From the NCBI GenBank assembly GCA_027491215.1, contig JAIXWP010000117.1, positions 1-34,098 of the forward strand: 34,098 bases of DNA. Direction: 5' to 3'. Source of the DNA: Flavobacteriales bacterium. GTDB taxonomy: Bacteria > Bacteroidota > Bacteroidia > Flavobacteriales_D > Sanyastnellaceae. Position numbers and translations under genes: made by a program. Positions 1 through 8,689 of the stretch are shown here, piece by piece; positions within the stretch are counted from its first letter, which is position 1; each line of letters opens with the position of its first letter. Below the pieces are notes generated by a model. That model made no database searches. It had not been told where the DNA came from and saw only the letters and a program-made list of their open reading frames with translations.

Positions 1-759
1 CAAGGAATTAGAAAAGATATTCCACCACATGAATCTTATCAATTAAAAAAATCACTCACTGGTCTTACAGGGGATTTATACCCCCACATCGCTCAACCGA
101 TGCAGTTTGCTTCCGCCATGGTTGAAGCGGGTATAGACTCTCTTGATCATCCATTTATACAGGCCATCATTTATCGTAAGGACTATAAAGAAACACTTAA
201 GGTAGCACTAGAATTAAATCAACTTTTTATTGGACTTTCAACTATAGAACTGGCTGCTGACAGGGCTTCTAGAGTTGTACAAGCATTGAAAACGTACGTG
301 CACACTTCAGAAGTGTCACTTGAAAAAAGTTTTAATCTGCACGAACAAATTGACTCTGTACTAATTCTATTCACACATGATATTCGTAGAGGAATAGAAG
401 TAAAAAACGATATCGACAAAGATGTTTTCATTGTGGCTGATCCCGATCAAATGGCTCAGGTCTGGACTAACTTGGTGAGCAATGCCATCCACGCGATTCA
501 TGAAAATGGAAACATTATTTTCACTTCAGAAAAAAGCAATTCACATTACATAATAAGAGTATCGAATGACGGCCCAGAAATTCCATCGCATGTCATTCCA
601 AAAATTTTCGATCCATTTTTTACCACTAAAGAAAGAGGAATGGGCACAGGATTGGGATTAAACATTATTAAAAAAATAATCGAACATCACCAAGGCAATA
701 TCCATTGTGAATCATCCCCAGACATGACAACATTTACCGTGACCTTTCCCATTCGGTAA
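1..759 (+). CDS. sensor histidine kinase, C-terminal part (5' truncated by window edge)
   Basis: The frame is open from base 1, so the gene begins upstream; the first internal ATG is at 100. The visible part holds the second helix of the dimerisation domain (ASRVVQALKTYV) followed by a complete GHKL ATPase domain. The N box reads NLVSNAIHAI, the G1 box DGPEIP, the F box FDPFFTTK and the G2 box GTGLGL. The phosphoacceptor histidine box is not in the visible part and is expected upstream. Family knowledge says such proteins autophosphorylate and pass phosphate to a response regulator; the gene 16 bp downstream encodes one, so the two probably form a pair. The sensed signal cannot be told because the input domain lies outside the window. 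Confidence 0.9.
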   Translation, partial: QGIRKDIPPHESYQLKKSLTGLTGDLYPHIAQPMQFASAMVEAGIDSLDHPFIQAIIYRKDYKETLKVALELNQLFIGLSTIELAADRASRVVQALKTYVHTSEVSLEKSFNLHEQIDSVLILFTHDIRRGIEVKNDIDKDVFIVADPDQMAQVWTNLVSNAIHAIHENGNIIFTSEKSNSHYIIRVSNDGPEIPSHVIPKIFDPFFTTKERGMGTGLGLNIIKKIIEHHQGNIHCESSPDMTTFTVTFPIR

Positions 760-775
760 TAAGAAGACCTAACCT

Positions 776-2032
776 ATGAATTTCTCCCAGCAAAAACATA
801 TTTTACTCGTGGATGATGAGGCTATCATTTTAAATGTATTGAAGCATCACGTCAAGCGCTTTATTCCACCAAACGTTGAAGTTGTCACCGCAATGTCTGG
901 TGAGGAGGCAATTGCTATTGTAAAGGATATACTTGACTCAAACGGTCTTATATGTTGTGTCATTTCCGACTATTTAATGCATCCCATGCGTGGAAGCGAT
1001 TTGCTCATTGAATTAGAGTCAATCATTCCTCGTACAAAAAAAATCATGCTTACAGGCCAAGCGGATCTGCAAGCAGTTGCTGATGTGCTAACTAAGATTC
1101 ACTTGTTTAGATACATCGCAAAGCCTTGGGAACCTCAGGATCTTGAACTCACGGTAAATGAAGCTCTGAAAATGTTTGACTACGAAATCGAGCTACATAT
1201 ACGCAACAAAGAATTAGAAAATATACAAGCTTCACTTGAGGAAAAAGTAGCTCTACGAACACAAGAACTTCAGCGCAAAAACAGTGAGCTCGAACAAGGG
1301 CTTCAATATGCTCGATACATTCAGGAATGCTTTCTTCCTGACACCTCAGAAGCTTGGAATTATTTAAAAAACCTGTACATATTCAACTCCCCTGCTGCCT
1401 CGATATCAGGTGACTTTGCTTGGTACAGAATGGTAAATAATCAAATCTTATTTGCTCTTGGAGATTCAACAGGACATGGACTTGCGGGAGCTTTGATTAC
1501 AGTCCTTGCCACTGATATTCTAAGTGAAAAAACGGTTCATCACCGTGAAGCAGAGCCGCTCAAACACATTGTTGCAGCAACAATTTCTGACCTACAAGGA
1601 AGATTGAGAACAGATGCAGTGTACAGCGAATTATCGCTAGGTATTGATCTGGTTCTTGTTAGAATAGATCTAGAGTCCAAGGATATGGAATGGGCAAGCT
1701 TAAATGGAAACATCCTTCTTGTCGGACAAGATGATAAAGTAGAAGTGCTAAGTAAGGCAAAAGGGTTTTTCCACATTCCCAACTACGAAAATAATATTCA
1801 AACAGGAATTACCAATATTGCAGAAAAGAAAGTAGTGATGTGCAGCGACGGGCTATATGACCAGCTCAACGGCACTACTGGCAAGCGTTTGAAGCTATCC
1901 GGATTAATCCATTGCATTGAAGAAGGCAAAGTGTTTAGTAACGGGGTTTGCCTTGTAGATAAATGTTTTGATGTATGGAAACACGGCACCGATCAAACTG
2001 ATGATGCCATGTGGATAAGCTTTGAAGTATAA
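776..2032 (+). CDS. response regulator with PP2C/SpoIIE-type serine phosphatase output domain
   Basis: This is a 418-residue fusion. Residues 8-130 are a receiver domain with the acidic pair D13/D14, phosphoacceptor D65 (ISDYLM), T93 and K116 (AKPW). Residues about 135-185 look like a coiled-coil linker. Residues about 200-418 are a PPM/SpoIIE phosphatase domain with metal-binding aspartates at D213 (SGDF), D230 (GDSTGHG), D358 (CSDG) and D409/D410 (TDDA). All expected acidic residues are present, so the phosphatase is probably active. Proteins of this architecture usually dephosphorylate an anti-sigma-factor antagonist or similar partner once the receiver is phosphorylated. No such partner gene is in the window. 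The histidine kinase just upstream is its likely phosphodonor. The gene converges with purH across only 5 bp, with no terminator visible between them. Confidence 0.9.
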   Translation: MNFSQQKHILLVDDEAIILNVLKHHVKRFIPPNVEVVTAMSGEEAIAIVKDILDSNGLICCVISDYLMHPMRGSDLLIELESIIPRTKKIMLTGQADLQAVADVLTKIHLFRYIAKPWEPQDLELTVNEALKMFDYEIELHIRNKELENIQASLEEKVALRTQELQRKNSELEQGLQYARYIQECFLPDTSEAWNYLKNLYIFNSPAASISGDFAWYRMVNNQILFALGDSTGHGLAGALITVLATDILSEKTVHHREAEPLKHIVAATISDLQGRLRTDAVYSELSLGIDLVLVRIDLESKDMEWASLNGNILLVGQDDKVEVLSKAKGFFHIPNYENNIQTGITNIAEKKVVMCSDGLYDQLNGTTGKRLKLSGLIHCIEEGKVFSNGVCLVDKCFDVWKHGTDQTDDAMWISFEV

Positions 2033-2037
2033 AAATA

Positions 2038-3564
2038 TTAGTGCTTGAAGTGACGTGTTCCTGTCATGTACATGGCTATGTTATGCGCATTACAATAATC
2101 CACACTCGCTTGATCCTTGATTGAGCCGCCTGGTTGTACTACAGCATTCACACCGGCCTTATCAGCTAGCTCCACGCAATCAGGGAATGGGAAAAATGCA
2201 TCGCTAGCCATAACTGCTCCCTTCAAGTCAAATCCAAAACTTTGTGCCTTTTCGATGGCCTGACGCAATGCGTCCACTCGTGATGTTTGGCCAGTTCCAC
2301 TTGCACATAGCTTCTCATTCTTTGCAAAAACAATTGTATTGCTTTTGGTATGCTTCACCAATTTATTCGCGAATACCAAATCGCGCAATTGCTCTGGACT
2401 TGCAGAAGCATTCGTCGCTAACTTGAAGTCTTCGATGGTCTCTGTGCGAGCATCTTTATCTTGGAATAATACGCCGTTCAACAATGTTCTGACTTGAGTA
2501 GTAGGAAGAGGAGTTTCTTTTCTCTTCAATAAAATACGATTCACTTTAGTTTGCATCACTGCCATTCCTTCTTTATCAAAGTCTGGCGCAATTACAACTT
2601 CACAAAATAATTCGTGAATCTTCAATGATGTTGCATGATCAATTGGAACATTTGAAATCAACACCCCACCGAATGCACTCACAGGATCACATGCTAATGC
2701 TGCCTCATAAGCCTCTAAAACCGTTGGTCTTGTGGCGATTCCGCAGGCGTTGTTGTGTTTTAGAATTGCGAAAGTTGGTGCGTCATTCTTAAATTCGTCA
2801 ATCAAATGGACAGCCGCATCTACATCTAACAGATTGTTATATGAAAGTTCTTTGCCATTCAACTTATCGAATAGTGCTGACATATCACCATAGAATACGC
2901 CGCGCTGATGAGGGTTTTCGCCATAACGCAACACCTCAAATTGTGATTCAGTAACACGCAATGACCCGAGTTCTTCTCCTAAAAAGTAGTTATAAATTTT
3001 AGAATCGTAATGTGATGAAACCTCGAACGCAGCCTTAGCAAATGCACGACGATCTGACAGTTCTGTTTCCCCATTTCTTTCTTTTAGAATAGCCAATAAG
3101 TCCGCATATTCTCGTTGAGATGGAACAATAATTACATCGTTGTAATTCTTCGCTGTTCCGCGAATTAATGAAATCCCACCAATATCTATTTTTTCAATAA
3201 TATCCTCATGTGAAGCTCCTGAAGCAACAGTCTTTTCAAATGGATATAGATCAACAATTACGCAGTCAATCGCAGGGATATCAAACTGCTTCACCGCATC
3301 CAAATCTCCTTGCTCGTCTCTGCGATATAGGATTCCTCCAAAAATTTTCGGGTGCAATGTTTTTACTCTTCCGCCTAAAATACTTGGGTAGCCTGTGAGC
3401 TCTTCAACAGGAATAACAGATATACCAAGGCCTTCGATAAATTCTTGAGTGCCACCCGTACTGTAGATCTTGATACCAAGACGATCCATTTCACGAACGA
3501 TGGGCTCAAGGCCATCTTTGTGGAATACTGAAATAAGAGCTGAGGAAATTTTGCGCAAACTCAC
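2038..3564 (-). CDS. purH: bifunctional AICAR formyltransferase/IMP cyclohydrolase
   Basis: A 508-residue protein of normal family length that catalyses the last two steps of de novo IMP synthesis in the cytoplasm. The N-terminal MGS-like cyclohydrolase domain (about 1-195) has the STGGT phosphate-binding motif near residue 35 and the GGRVKTLHPK motif at 64-73. The C-terminal transformylase domain has RYGENPHQ at 213-220 and the catalytic KHNNACG motif at 269-275. The start ATG is followed at once by the typical ISVFHK strand. It has its own candidate promoter (TACATTTG) 27 bp upstream, and lies downstream of and in the same direction as the yebC-lipoprotein-DUF2490 cluster. Nothing unusual was seen in the coding sequence. 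Confidence 0.97.
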   Translation of the reverse strand: MSLRKISSALISVFHKDGLEPIVREMDRLGIKIYSTGGTQEFIEGLGISVIPVEELTGYPSILGGRVKTLHPKIFGGILYRRDEQGDLDAVKQFDIPAIDCVIVDLYPFEKTVASGASHEDIIEKIDIGGISLIRGTAKNYNDVIIVPSQREYADLLAILKERNGETELSDRRAFAKAAFEVSSHYDSKIYNYFLGEELGSLRVTESQFEVLRYGENPHQRGVFYGDMSALFDKLNGKELSYNNLLDVDAAVHLIDEFKNDAPTFAILKHNNACGIATRPTVLEAYEAALACDPVSAFGGVLISNVPIDHATSLKIHELFCEVVIAPDFDKEGMAVMQTKVNRILLKRKETPLPTTQVRTLLNGVLFQDKDARTETIEDFKLATNASASPEQLRDLVFANKLVKHTKSNTIVFAKNEKLCASGTGQTSRVDALRQAIEKAQSFGFDLKGAVMASDAFFPFPDCVELADKAGVNAVVQPGGSIKDQASVDYCNAHNIAMYMTGTRHFKH

Positions 3565-3590
3565 TGGAATAGGATTTTTGAATTTGCGTG

Positions 3591-3598
3591 CAAATGTA
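3591..3598 (-). promoter_or_regulatory. candidate -7 promoter element for purH
   Basis: Read on the minus strand the sequence is TACATTTG, a full match to the Bacteroidota -7 consensus TAnnTTTG, 26 bp before the purH start codon. No clear TTG element lies at the expected distance upstream, so the call is moderate. Confidence 0.5.
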
Positions 3599-3629
3599 CT
3601 ACATCAGATAAGGGAAAGCGAATTTCTTT

Positions 3630-4337
3630 TTACTTCTCCAGTGTGTCAACACTTTCAGAATCTTTTTTCTTTTTCTTGAAAACGTGCTTATAAGAAACAA
3701 GAACAACAAAATCTGTATTTGGCTCATTCGAAACCAGATCTCGCTGAATCAAATAACCTACACTATAAAAGTTCCTCTTATTAATTTTTCTTTCCGCACT
3801 TGCTGTCCAGCGCCAATCATTCCACTTAAGCGCCACACCATCATCGTAAGCGTGAAAAAATTCATACGAAGTCACCAATTCCCATTTATCGAAACCTTCA
3901 TATTTCACAGCTATCTTGTTCCTCCAAGTTGTTACAAAATCCGCATCTCTATCATTTCCCACACCCTGCAAGTTTCCTTGATATCGAGTCGCAAGATTGA
4001 TGGTCCAATCGTTATAAGAAATCTTATAGCCCAAACCTAATTGAAGTCTTTGGCGTGTTTCGAAAAAATCAATCTCGTTTCGCTGACCAAAACGATAAGT
4101 CAATGTAAGAGAAAATTTCTTTGGAAGATCTACATCTAAACCGAGATCGGAAAAGACGCTGCCCACATTGGTCATATTGTCGCGCAGACGAACCTCAGGG
4201 GCAATGGACCATTGTAATTTTTTTGAAAATTCACCTTTAAAATTTACCGAAGTCCACAGACCAGCGTCCTTCTGTTGCGCAAATAGCGAACAAGACAAGA
4301 AAAAAGCTAATATGGTGAGGAGCTTATGGTCTGCCAT
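3630..4337 (-). CDS. DUF2490 family exported protein
   Basis: A 235-residue protein with an N-terminal signal peptide (KLLTILAFFLSCSLFA, cleavage probably before QQK). The mature part alternates polar and aromatic residues in short strands, for example WSIAPEVRLRDN and QRLQLGLGYKISYNDW, as in an outer-membrane beta-barrel. The pattern matches DUF2490, a Bacteroidota family of unknown function. The C-terminus is lysine-rich (HVFKKKKKDSESVD). The start codon overlaps the end of the upstream lipoprotein gene by 14 bp, and no other in-frame Met lies near the signal peptide, so the two are probably translationally coupled. No function can be assigned beyond a likely outer-membrane location. Confidence 0.8.
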   Translation of the reverse strand: MADHKLLTILAFFLSCSLFAQQKDAGLWTSVNFKGEFSKKLQWSIAPEVRLRDNMTNVGSVFSDLGLDVDLPKKFSLTLTYRFGQRNEIDFFETRQRLQLGLGYKISYNDWTINLATRYQGNLQGVGNDRDADFVTTWRNKIAVKYEGFDKWELVTSYEFFHAYDDGVALKWNDWRWTASAERKINKRNFYSVGYLIQRDLVSNEPNTDFVVLVSYKHVFKKKKKDSESVDTLEK

Positions 4338-4743
4338 AGATGGTCATTGTACCCACATTTACATCCTCATCACGCCCCTCAATTTCCACTTTCATCTTAA
4401 TGGCCATTAGATCAGGATCTACACCTGTAACCCCTGTAGTATCGGCACTGTAAACATAGATTTCATAAGACCCTCTGCGAAGGTTTTCGAATTCAAACTC
4501 TCCGTTGTAGTTTGTCCATACTCGGTCGCTTGGACTTTTGTCATCACCATAAACGATGTAAACTTCCTCATCGGCGCCAGGCACCGTGTACTGATAAGAC
4601 GCTGGATTGGATGTAATTAATCGATAGTCTTTCTCGATTTTTCCATAAATAGTGGCATAGCCACCTTCACCAGCTTCCTTTACACATGAGGTAAAAGAAA
4701 CCACTACCGCAAATGCAGTAACCCAAGCGATCTTTAATTTCAT
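4324..4743 (-). CDS. small lipoprotein with a carboxypeptidase-regulatory-like fold
   Basis: A 139-residue protein with a lipoprotein signal peptide; the lipobox FTSC places the lipidated Cys at about residue 20. The mature part (YATIYGKI ... GEFEFENLRRGSYEIYVYS) has the signature of a prealbumin-like/carboxypeptidase-regulatory beta-sandwich, usually a structural or binding domain. It sits 8 bp after yebC and overlaps the DUF2490 gene by 14 bp, suggesting one transcript and perhaps a joint envelope role for the lipoprotein and the barrel. The family is not recognised more precisely. Confidence 0.75.
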   Translation of the reverse strand: MKLKIAWVTAFAVVVSFTSCVKEAGEGGYATIYGKIEKDYRLITSNPASYQYTVPGADEEVYIVYGDDKSPSDRVWTNYNGEFEFENLRRGSYEIYVYSADTTGVTGVDPDLMAIKMKVEIEGRDEDVNVGTMTIYGRP

Positions 4744-4751
4744 TAGTTTGA

Positions 4752-5462
4752 TTATCTTAAGTTGTGATAAACAGCTTGAACATCATCGTCTTCTTCAATC
4801 TTCTCCACAAGCTCCAAAATCTCATCCATTTGCTCTTCAGAAATTTCTGCATAAGAGTTTGGAATTCTTTCTAGCGCAGCTTTTGTAACGGTGATGTTTC
4901 TTTCTTCAAGTGCTTTTTGTAATTTTCCAAAATCACTAAAAACAGTGTAAATCACGATTTCATTCTCATCTACTTCCATGCTCTCTAAACCGTGATCGAT
5001 TAGCTCCAACTCCATATCTTCATAGTTCGGCATGTTTGCCTTCTCCAATCTGAAAACGCCTTTTCTCTCAAATATAAAACTCAAAGATCCGCTGTTCCCC
5101 AATTGTCCTCCACCTCTGTTGAAGTACAAACGAACATTTGCGACAGTTCTCGTTGGATTATCAGTGGCAGTTTCCACAAGAATCGGCACGCCGTATGGTC
5201 CATATCCTTCATAAACTACCTCTTCATAATTGCTTGTGTCTTTGCTAACAGCACGCTTGATAGCCGCGTCTACACGGTCTTTCGGCATATTAACACCTTT
5301 GGCGTTCGTCACGGCTTGACGCAAACGAGGGTTATATTCTGGTTCAGGTCCGCCCGCTTTTACCGCCATTGCGATCTCCTTACCAATACGCGTAAATGCC
5401 TTCGCCATCTTATCGTAGCGGGCAAACATCTTATGCTTTCTCTTTTCGAATATACGTCCCAT
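4752..5462 (-). CDS. yebC: YebC/PmpR (TACO1) family protein
   Basis: A 236-residue protein of normal family length. The N-terminus (MGRIFEKRKHKMFARYDKMAKAF) and the following TRIGKEIAMAVK ... PRLRQAVTNAKGVNMPKDRVDAAIKRA are diagnostic of the YebC/TACO1 family, as is PNSYAEIS late in the protein. Family members are described as DNA-binding transcriptional regulators in some bacteria and as translation factors that help ribosomes through difficult sequences in others; the sequence does not say which applies here. The protein is cytoplasmic. It is the first gene of a minus-strand cluster and has a well-formed promoter upstream. Confidence 0.95.
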   Translation of the reverse strand: MGRIFEKRKHKMFARYDKMAKAFTRIGKEIAMAVKAGGPEPEYNPRLRQAVTNAKGVNMPKDRVDAAIKRAVSKDTSNYEEVVYEGYGPYGVPILVETATDNPTRTVANVRLYFNRGGGQLGNSGSLSFIFERKGVFRLEKANMPNYEDMELELIDHGLESMEVDENEIVIYTVFSDFGKLQKALEERNITVTKAALERIPNSYAEISEEQMDEILELVEKIEEDDDVQAVYHNLR

Positions 5463-5483
5463 AATAATTCAATAACTGTAGCG

Positions 5484-5514
5484 CAAACTTAAGGCTATAT
5501 CGATATTCTCACAA
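5484..5514 (-). promoter_or_regulatory. promoter for yebC (TTG-N20-TAAGTTTG)
   Basis: On the minus strand TTG (5514-5512) is followed after 20 nt by TAAGTTTG (5491-5484), a full match to the Bacteroidota primary sigma consensus TTG-N17-23-TAnnTTTG. The yebC start codon lies 21 nt further on. Confidence 0.7.
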
Positions 5515-5552
5515 TACCCCTACCCACCCCACCAAAATAGAGTCATGTCGTG

Positions 5553-5560
5553 TACATTTG
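5553..5560 (+). promoter_or_regulatory. candidate -7 promoter element for tdk, very close to the start codon
   Basis: TACATTTG fully matches TAnnTTTG. Only 7 nt separate it from the tdk ATG at 5568, so the transcript would begin at or within one or two bases of the start codon. No TTG element is visible at the usual spacing. Confidence 0.5.
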
Positions 5561-5567
5561 CAACACT

Positions 5568-6152
5568 ATGTTTTTAGAGAATACACTTAACAGAGGGCGC
5601 CAACAAGGATGGATTGAGGTCATCTGTGGCTCAATGTTCTCGGGCAAGACGGAAGAACTCATCCGACGATTGCGTCGTGCTGAATTCGCTCAAATGAAAG
5701 TGGAAATCTTCAAGCCTAAAATTGATGTACGATATAGTGACGAAGAGGTAGTTAGCCACAATCGCGCTAGCATCCGCTCAACGGCTATCGAGCATAGTTC
5801 TCAGTTGCTTATCCTAGCATCCGATGTGGAAGTGATCGGGATTGATGAGGCTCAATTTTTCGATGATGGTCTTCCGGAAGTGTGTAATCAACTTGCCAAC
5901 CAAGGCGTTCGCGTGATTATCGCGGGCCTCGATATGGACTACCTCGGCCGCCCATTCGGACCAATGCCTCATCTACTTGCGATTGCAGAGTTTGTAACGA
6001 AAGTGCACGCGATATGTGTAAAAACTGGTCACCTCGCTCACCACTCCTATCGCATCACGGAAGGTGATTCCCTTGTTCAGTTAGGGGAAAAAGAAAGCTA
6101 CCTTCCATTGTCTCGCCAAGCCTTCAACGAGGCGATGAATAAGAAAAAATAA
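5568..6152 (+). CDS. tdk: thymidine kinase (TK1 type II)
   Basis: A 194-residue enzyme that phosphorylates thymidine to dTMP in pyrimidine salvage. It has the P-loop GSMFSGKT at residues 21-28, the catalytic acid in GIDEAQFF (E94), and the substrate lasso region [14 protein letters not shown]. The family's structural zinc site is not intact: the usual CxxC in the lasso reads CVKT (C150, T153), and the C-terminal Cys pair is absent, the protein ending in [14 protein letters not shown]. An in-frame GTG at 5550 would add six residues but lies on the promoter element, so the ATG at 5568 was chosen. The murF-alr gene starts 3 bp after its stop, so the two are probably co-transcribed. Confidence 0.95.
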   Translation: MFLENTLNRGRQQGWIEVICGSMFSGKTEELIRRLRRAEFAQMKVEIFKPKIDVRYSDEEVVSHNRASIRSTAIEHSSQLLILASDVEVIGIDEAQFFDDGLPEVCNQLANQGVRVIIAGLDMDYLGRPFGPMPHLLAIAEFVTKVHAICVKTGHLAHHSYRITEGDSLVQLGEKESYLPLSRQAFNEAMNKKK

Positions 6153-6155
6153 AAC

Positions 6156-8621
6156 ATGCGCTATACGATAGCAGACATCATTGATGCATCTCAAGGCCTA
6201 CTCGTTCAAGGTTCTGCGGATTCCGTAGTTGATCATGTTATTTATGATTCTAGAAAAATAAGCAACCCAAACCGTTCGATATTCATAGCCATTGTTGGTC
6301 GAAATCACAACGGACACCAATACATTCAAGACGCCTATAGCAAAGGCGTTCGCTGTTTTATTATTCAAGAAGAAATTAATCTTTCTTTACTCGCAGATGC
6401 ATGCGTTATCCGAGTGAATAACTCGCTTCGTGCACTGCAATTATGGGCGAAACAACATCGCCAAAAATTCCACTACCCTGTATGGGCAATCACAGGAAGC
6501 AATGGTAAAACCATCGTCAAAGAATGGCTAAATCAATTGCTGTCGCCTGATTTACCAATCGTTAGAAGCCCAAAGAGTTTCAACTCACAACTAGGGGTTC
6601 CTCTTTCAGTACTCCAACTCGATTCTGAATATCAACTCGCTATCATTGAAGCCGGAATTAGTGAACCTAATGAGATGGAGGTGCTGGCAGAAATTATTCA
6701 GCCTACTTGGGGAATTTTCACGATGATTGGTGCGCAACACCAAGAACATTTTTCAAGCATAGAAGAAAAAATAATTGAAAAACTGAAGCTTTTCAAGAAT
6801 TGCGATGTAGTGTTTTATAATAGTGATGACCCTATTGTAAAAACCGCTATCAGCGAGCTTGACAGTAACATTAAAAAAACTGATTGGGGGAAAAATGAAG
6901 GTGCATTTTTACGAATAAACAACATCGTAAAAGGCGCAGGCAAGACAATCATTGAGGCTTCTACTTCAGAAGAAGTAATTCAAATAGAAATTCCTTTTTC
7001 AGATGATGCTTCCATCGAAAATGCATGTCTATGTTTGTTGATTTTAACTAATCATCAAACGTCAAAAAACCATATCCAGCAAAGGTTTTCTAAGCTTTCA
7101 CCGGTAGACATGCGCTTGCAATTGATCTCTGGTTCTTTCGGAATGACAGTCATTAACGATGCGTATAGTTCGGACTTTACTTCATTAGAAATTGCACTGG
7201 ATTTTCTGCAACGTCATGCGCAGTCGAAACCTACCACAGTTATTCTTTCAGATATCAAAGAAAGTGGTTTGGAAAAAAATGATGTTTATAATAAAATCAA
7301 TGAACTCCTTATTCACAAAGGCGTAACGCACCTCATAGGAATTGGACCAGAGTTCATTTTACACCAAAATATTTTCAAGATAAACTCAAAATTCTTTGAA
7401 TCAACTTCAGATTTTTTACAAAAAACAAAACCGAACGATCATTCGGGACAGTTTGTTCTTGTAAAAGGAGCTAGAGATTTTGGGTTTGAAAAAATAGTTC
7501 GTGCGTTTCAAGAGAAGACACACGAAACAGTTCTGGAAATTCACCTCGACGCACTCGTACACAATTTTCACTTTTACAAAAACAAACTTTTGCCCGATGT
7601 AAAAATGATGGTGATGGTGAAAGCTGCGGGATACGGCGCGGGCTCCGTAGAAGTCGCAAGTGTATTAGCCTTCAACAAAGCTGATTACTTGGCCGTGGCC
7701 TACGTGGATGAAGGAATTGCTTTGCGCCAAGCAGGAATTTCACTCCCGATAATGGTCATGAATTCTGAAATCAGCGCACTCGATCATCTGGTTGACTATC
7801 ATCTCGAACCAGAAATATATTCGATGCGCAGTCTTCATGCTTTCATCGAGGTACTCAAATACAAAAACATCACAGCGCCATATCCCGTGCACCTAAAGCT
7901 CGATACTGGCATGCACAGATTGGGTTTTGAAGAGAAAGATCTTTCCGATCTTAAGGGAATTATAAAGGAAAATAAATCGCTTCGAATAGCCTCTATTTTC
8001 TCGCATCTTGTAGCGACAGATAATCCAGAACACGACGCATTTACGCGCCAACAACTTTCGCTTTTTGAAAAAATGGCTGGAGAAGTTTCAAGCGATTTAG
8101 GCTACAAGCCCCTTTGGCACATTGCTAATACTGGCGGCATCGAGCGACTTCCCGAAAGTCAGTTTGATATGGTGCGGTTAGGAATTGGTCTCTACGGTGT
8201 TAGTGCAAATGAATCAGAGCGTAATCAACTTCGAACCGTTGGTCAGCTCAAAACGGTCATTTCTCAAATCAAACAAATTACGGCAGGCGAAAGCGTTGGA
8301 TACAATCGCAATTTCATTGCTCCTCAAGACATGACCATCGCTACCATTCCTATGGGTTATGCGGATGGACTCAAGCGCTCTCTGAGCAATGGAAAAGGGA
8401 ATGTTTGGATTCAAGGACAACCATGTACCATTGTTGGAAATGTGTGTATGGATATGACCATGGTCGATATTTCTCACCTCTCTTGTAATGAGGGCGATGC
8501 AGTACTAATTATCGGAAACATTCAACATCTAGAGGCACTAGCGAGAGCCAGCGCTACAATTCCATACGAGATTCTTACCTCCATTTCTCAGCGTGTCAAA
8601 CGCATTTATTTAGAAGAATAA
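6156..8621 (+). CDS. murF-alr: bifunctional UDP-MurNAc-tripeptide:D-Ala-D-Ala ligase / alanine racemase
   Basis: An 821-residue fusion of two peptidoglycan-precursor enzymes. Residues 1 to about 455 are a Mur ligase: N-terminal UDP-substrate domain, ATP-binding loop TGSNGKT at 113-119, E166 and H195 in the central domain, and the C-terminal VLVKGAR motif. Residues about 456-821 are a fold-type III alanine racemase, with the PLP-binding lysine K489 in MVKAAGYGAG and the opposite catalytic tyrosine Y715 in SVGYNRNF. The racemase makes D-Ala, which after dimerisation by Ddl is used by the ligase half. This fusion is known across the Bacteroidota. All key residues are present. It follows tdk in a probable operon. 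Confidence 0.96.
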   Translation: MRYTIADIIDASQGLLVQGSADSVVDHVIYDSRKISNPNRSIFIAIVGRNHNGHQYIQDAYSKGVRCFIIQEEINLSLLADACVIRVNNSLRALQLWAKQHRQKFHYPVWAITGSNGKTIVKEWLNQLLSPDLPIVRSPKSFNSQLGVPLSVLQLDSEYQLAIIEAGISEPNEMEVLAEIIQPTWGIFTMIGAQHQEHFSSIEEKIIEKLKLFKNCDVVFYNSDDPIVKTAISELDSNIKKTDWGKNEGAFLRINNIVKGAGKTIIEASTSEEVIQIEIPFSDDASIENACLCLLILTNHQTSKNHIQQRFSKLSPVDMRLQLISGSFGMTVINDAYSSDFTSLEIALDFLQRHAQSKPTTVILSDIKESGLEKNDVYNKINELLIHKGVTHLIGIGPEFILHQNIFKINSKFFESTSDFLQKTKPNDHSGQFVLVKGARDFGFEKIVRAFQEKTHETVLEIHLDALVHNFHFYKNKLLPDVKMMVMVKAAGYGAGSVEVASVLAFNKADYLAVAYVDEGIALRQAGISLPIMVMNSEISALDHLVDYHLEPEIYSMRSLHAFIEVLKYKNITAPYPVHLKLDTGMHRLGFEEKDLSDLKGIIKENKSLRIASIFSHLVATDNPEHDAFTRQQLSLFEKMAGEVSSDLGYKPLWHIANTGGIERLPESQFDMVRLGIGLYGVSANESERNQLRTVGQLKTVISQIKQITAGESVGYNRNFIAPQDMTIATIPMGYADGLKRSLSNGKGNVWIQGQPCTIVGNVCMDMTMVDISHLSCNEGDAVLIIGNIQHLEALARASATIPYEILTSISQRVKRIYLEE

Positions 8622-8689
8622 GCGTATTTGCTATTTTTTTCTAGTGTTTTGGATATGGTTTTTTACCTTTAGTTTGTATTCTGTTTATT

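Noticed and set aside
2033-2037. Terminator between the response regulator and purH
   Set aside because: Only 5 bp separate the converging genes and no stem-loop with a T-run was found around them.
5550-5567. GTG start for tdk at 5550
   Set aside because: It overlaps the TACATTTG promoter element; the ATG at 5568 gives a normal N-terminus.
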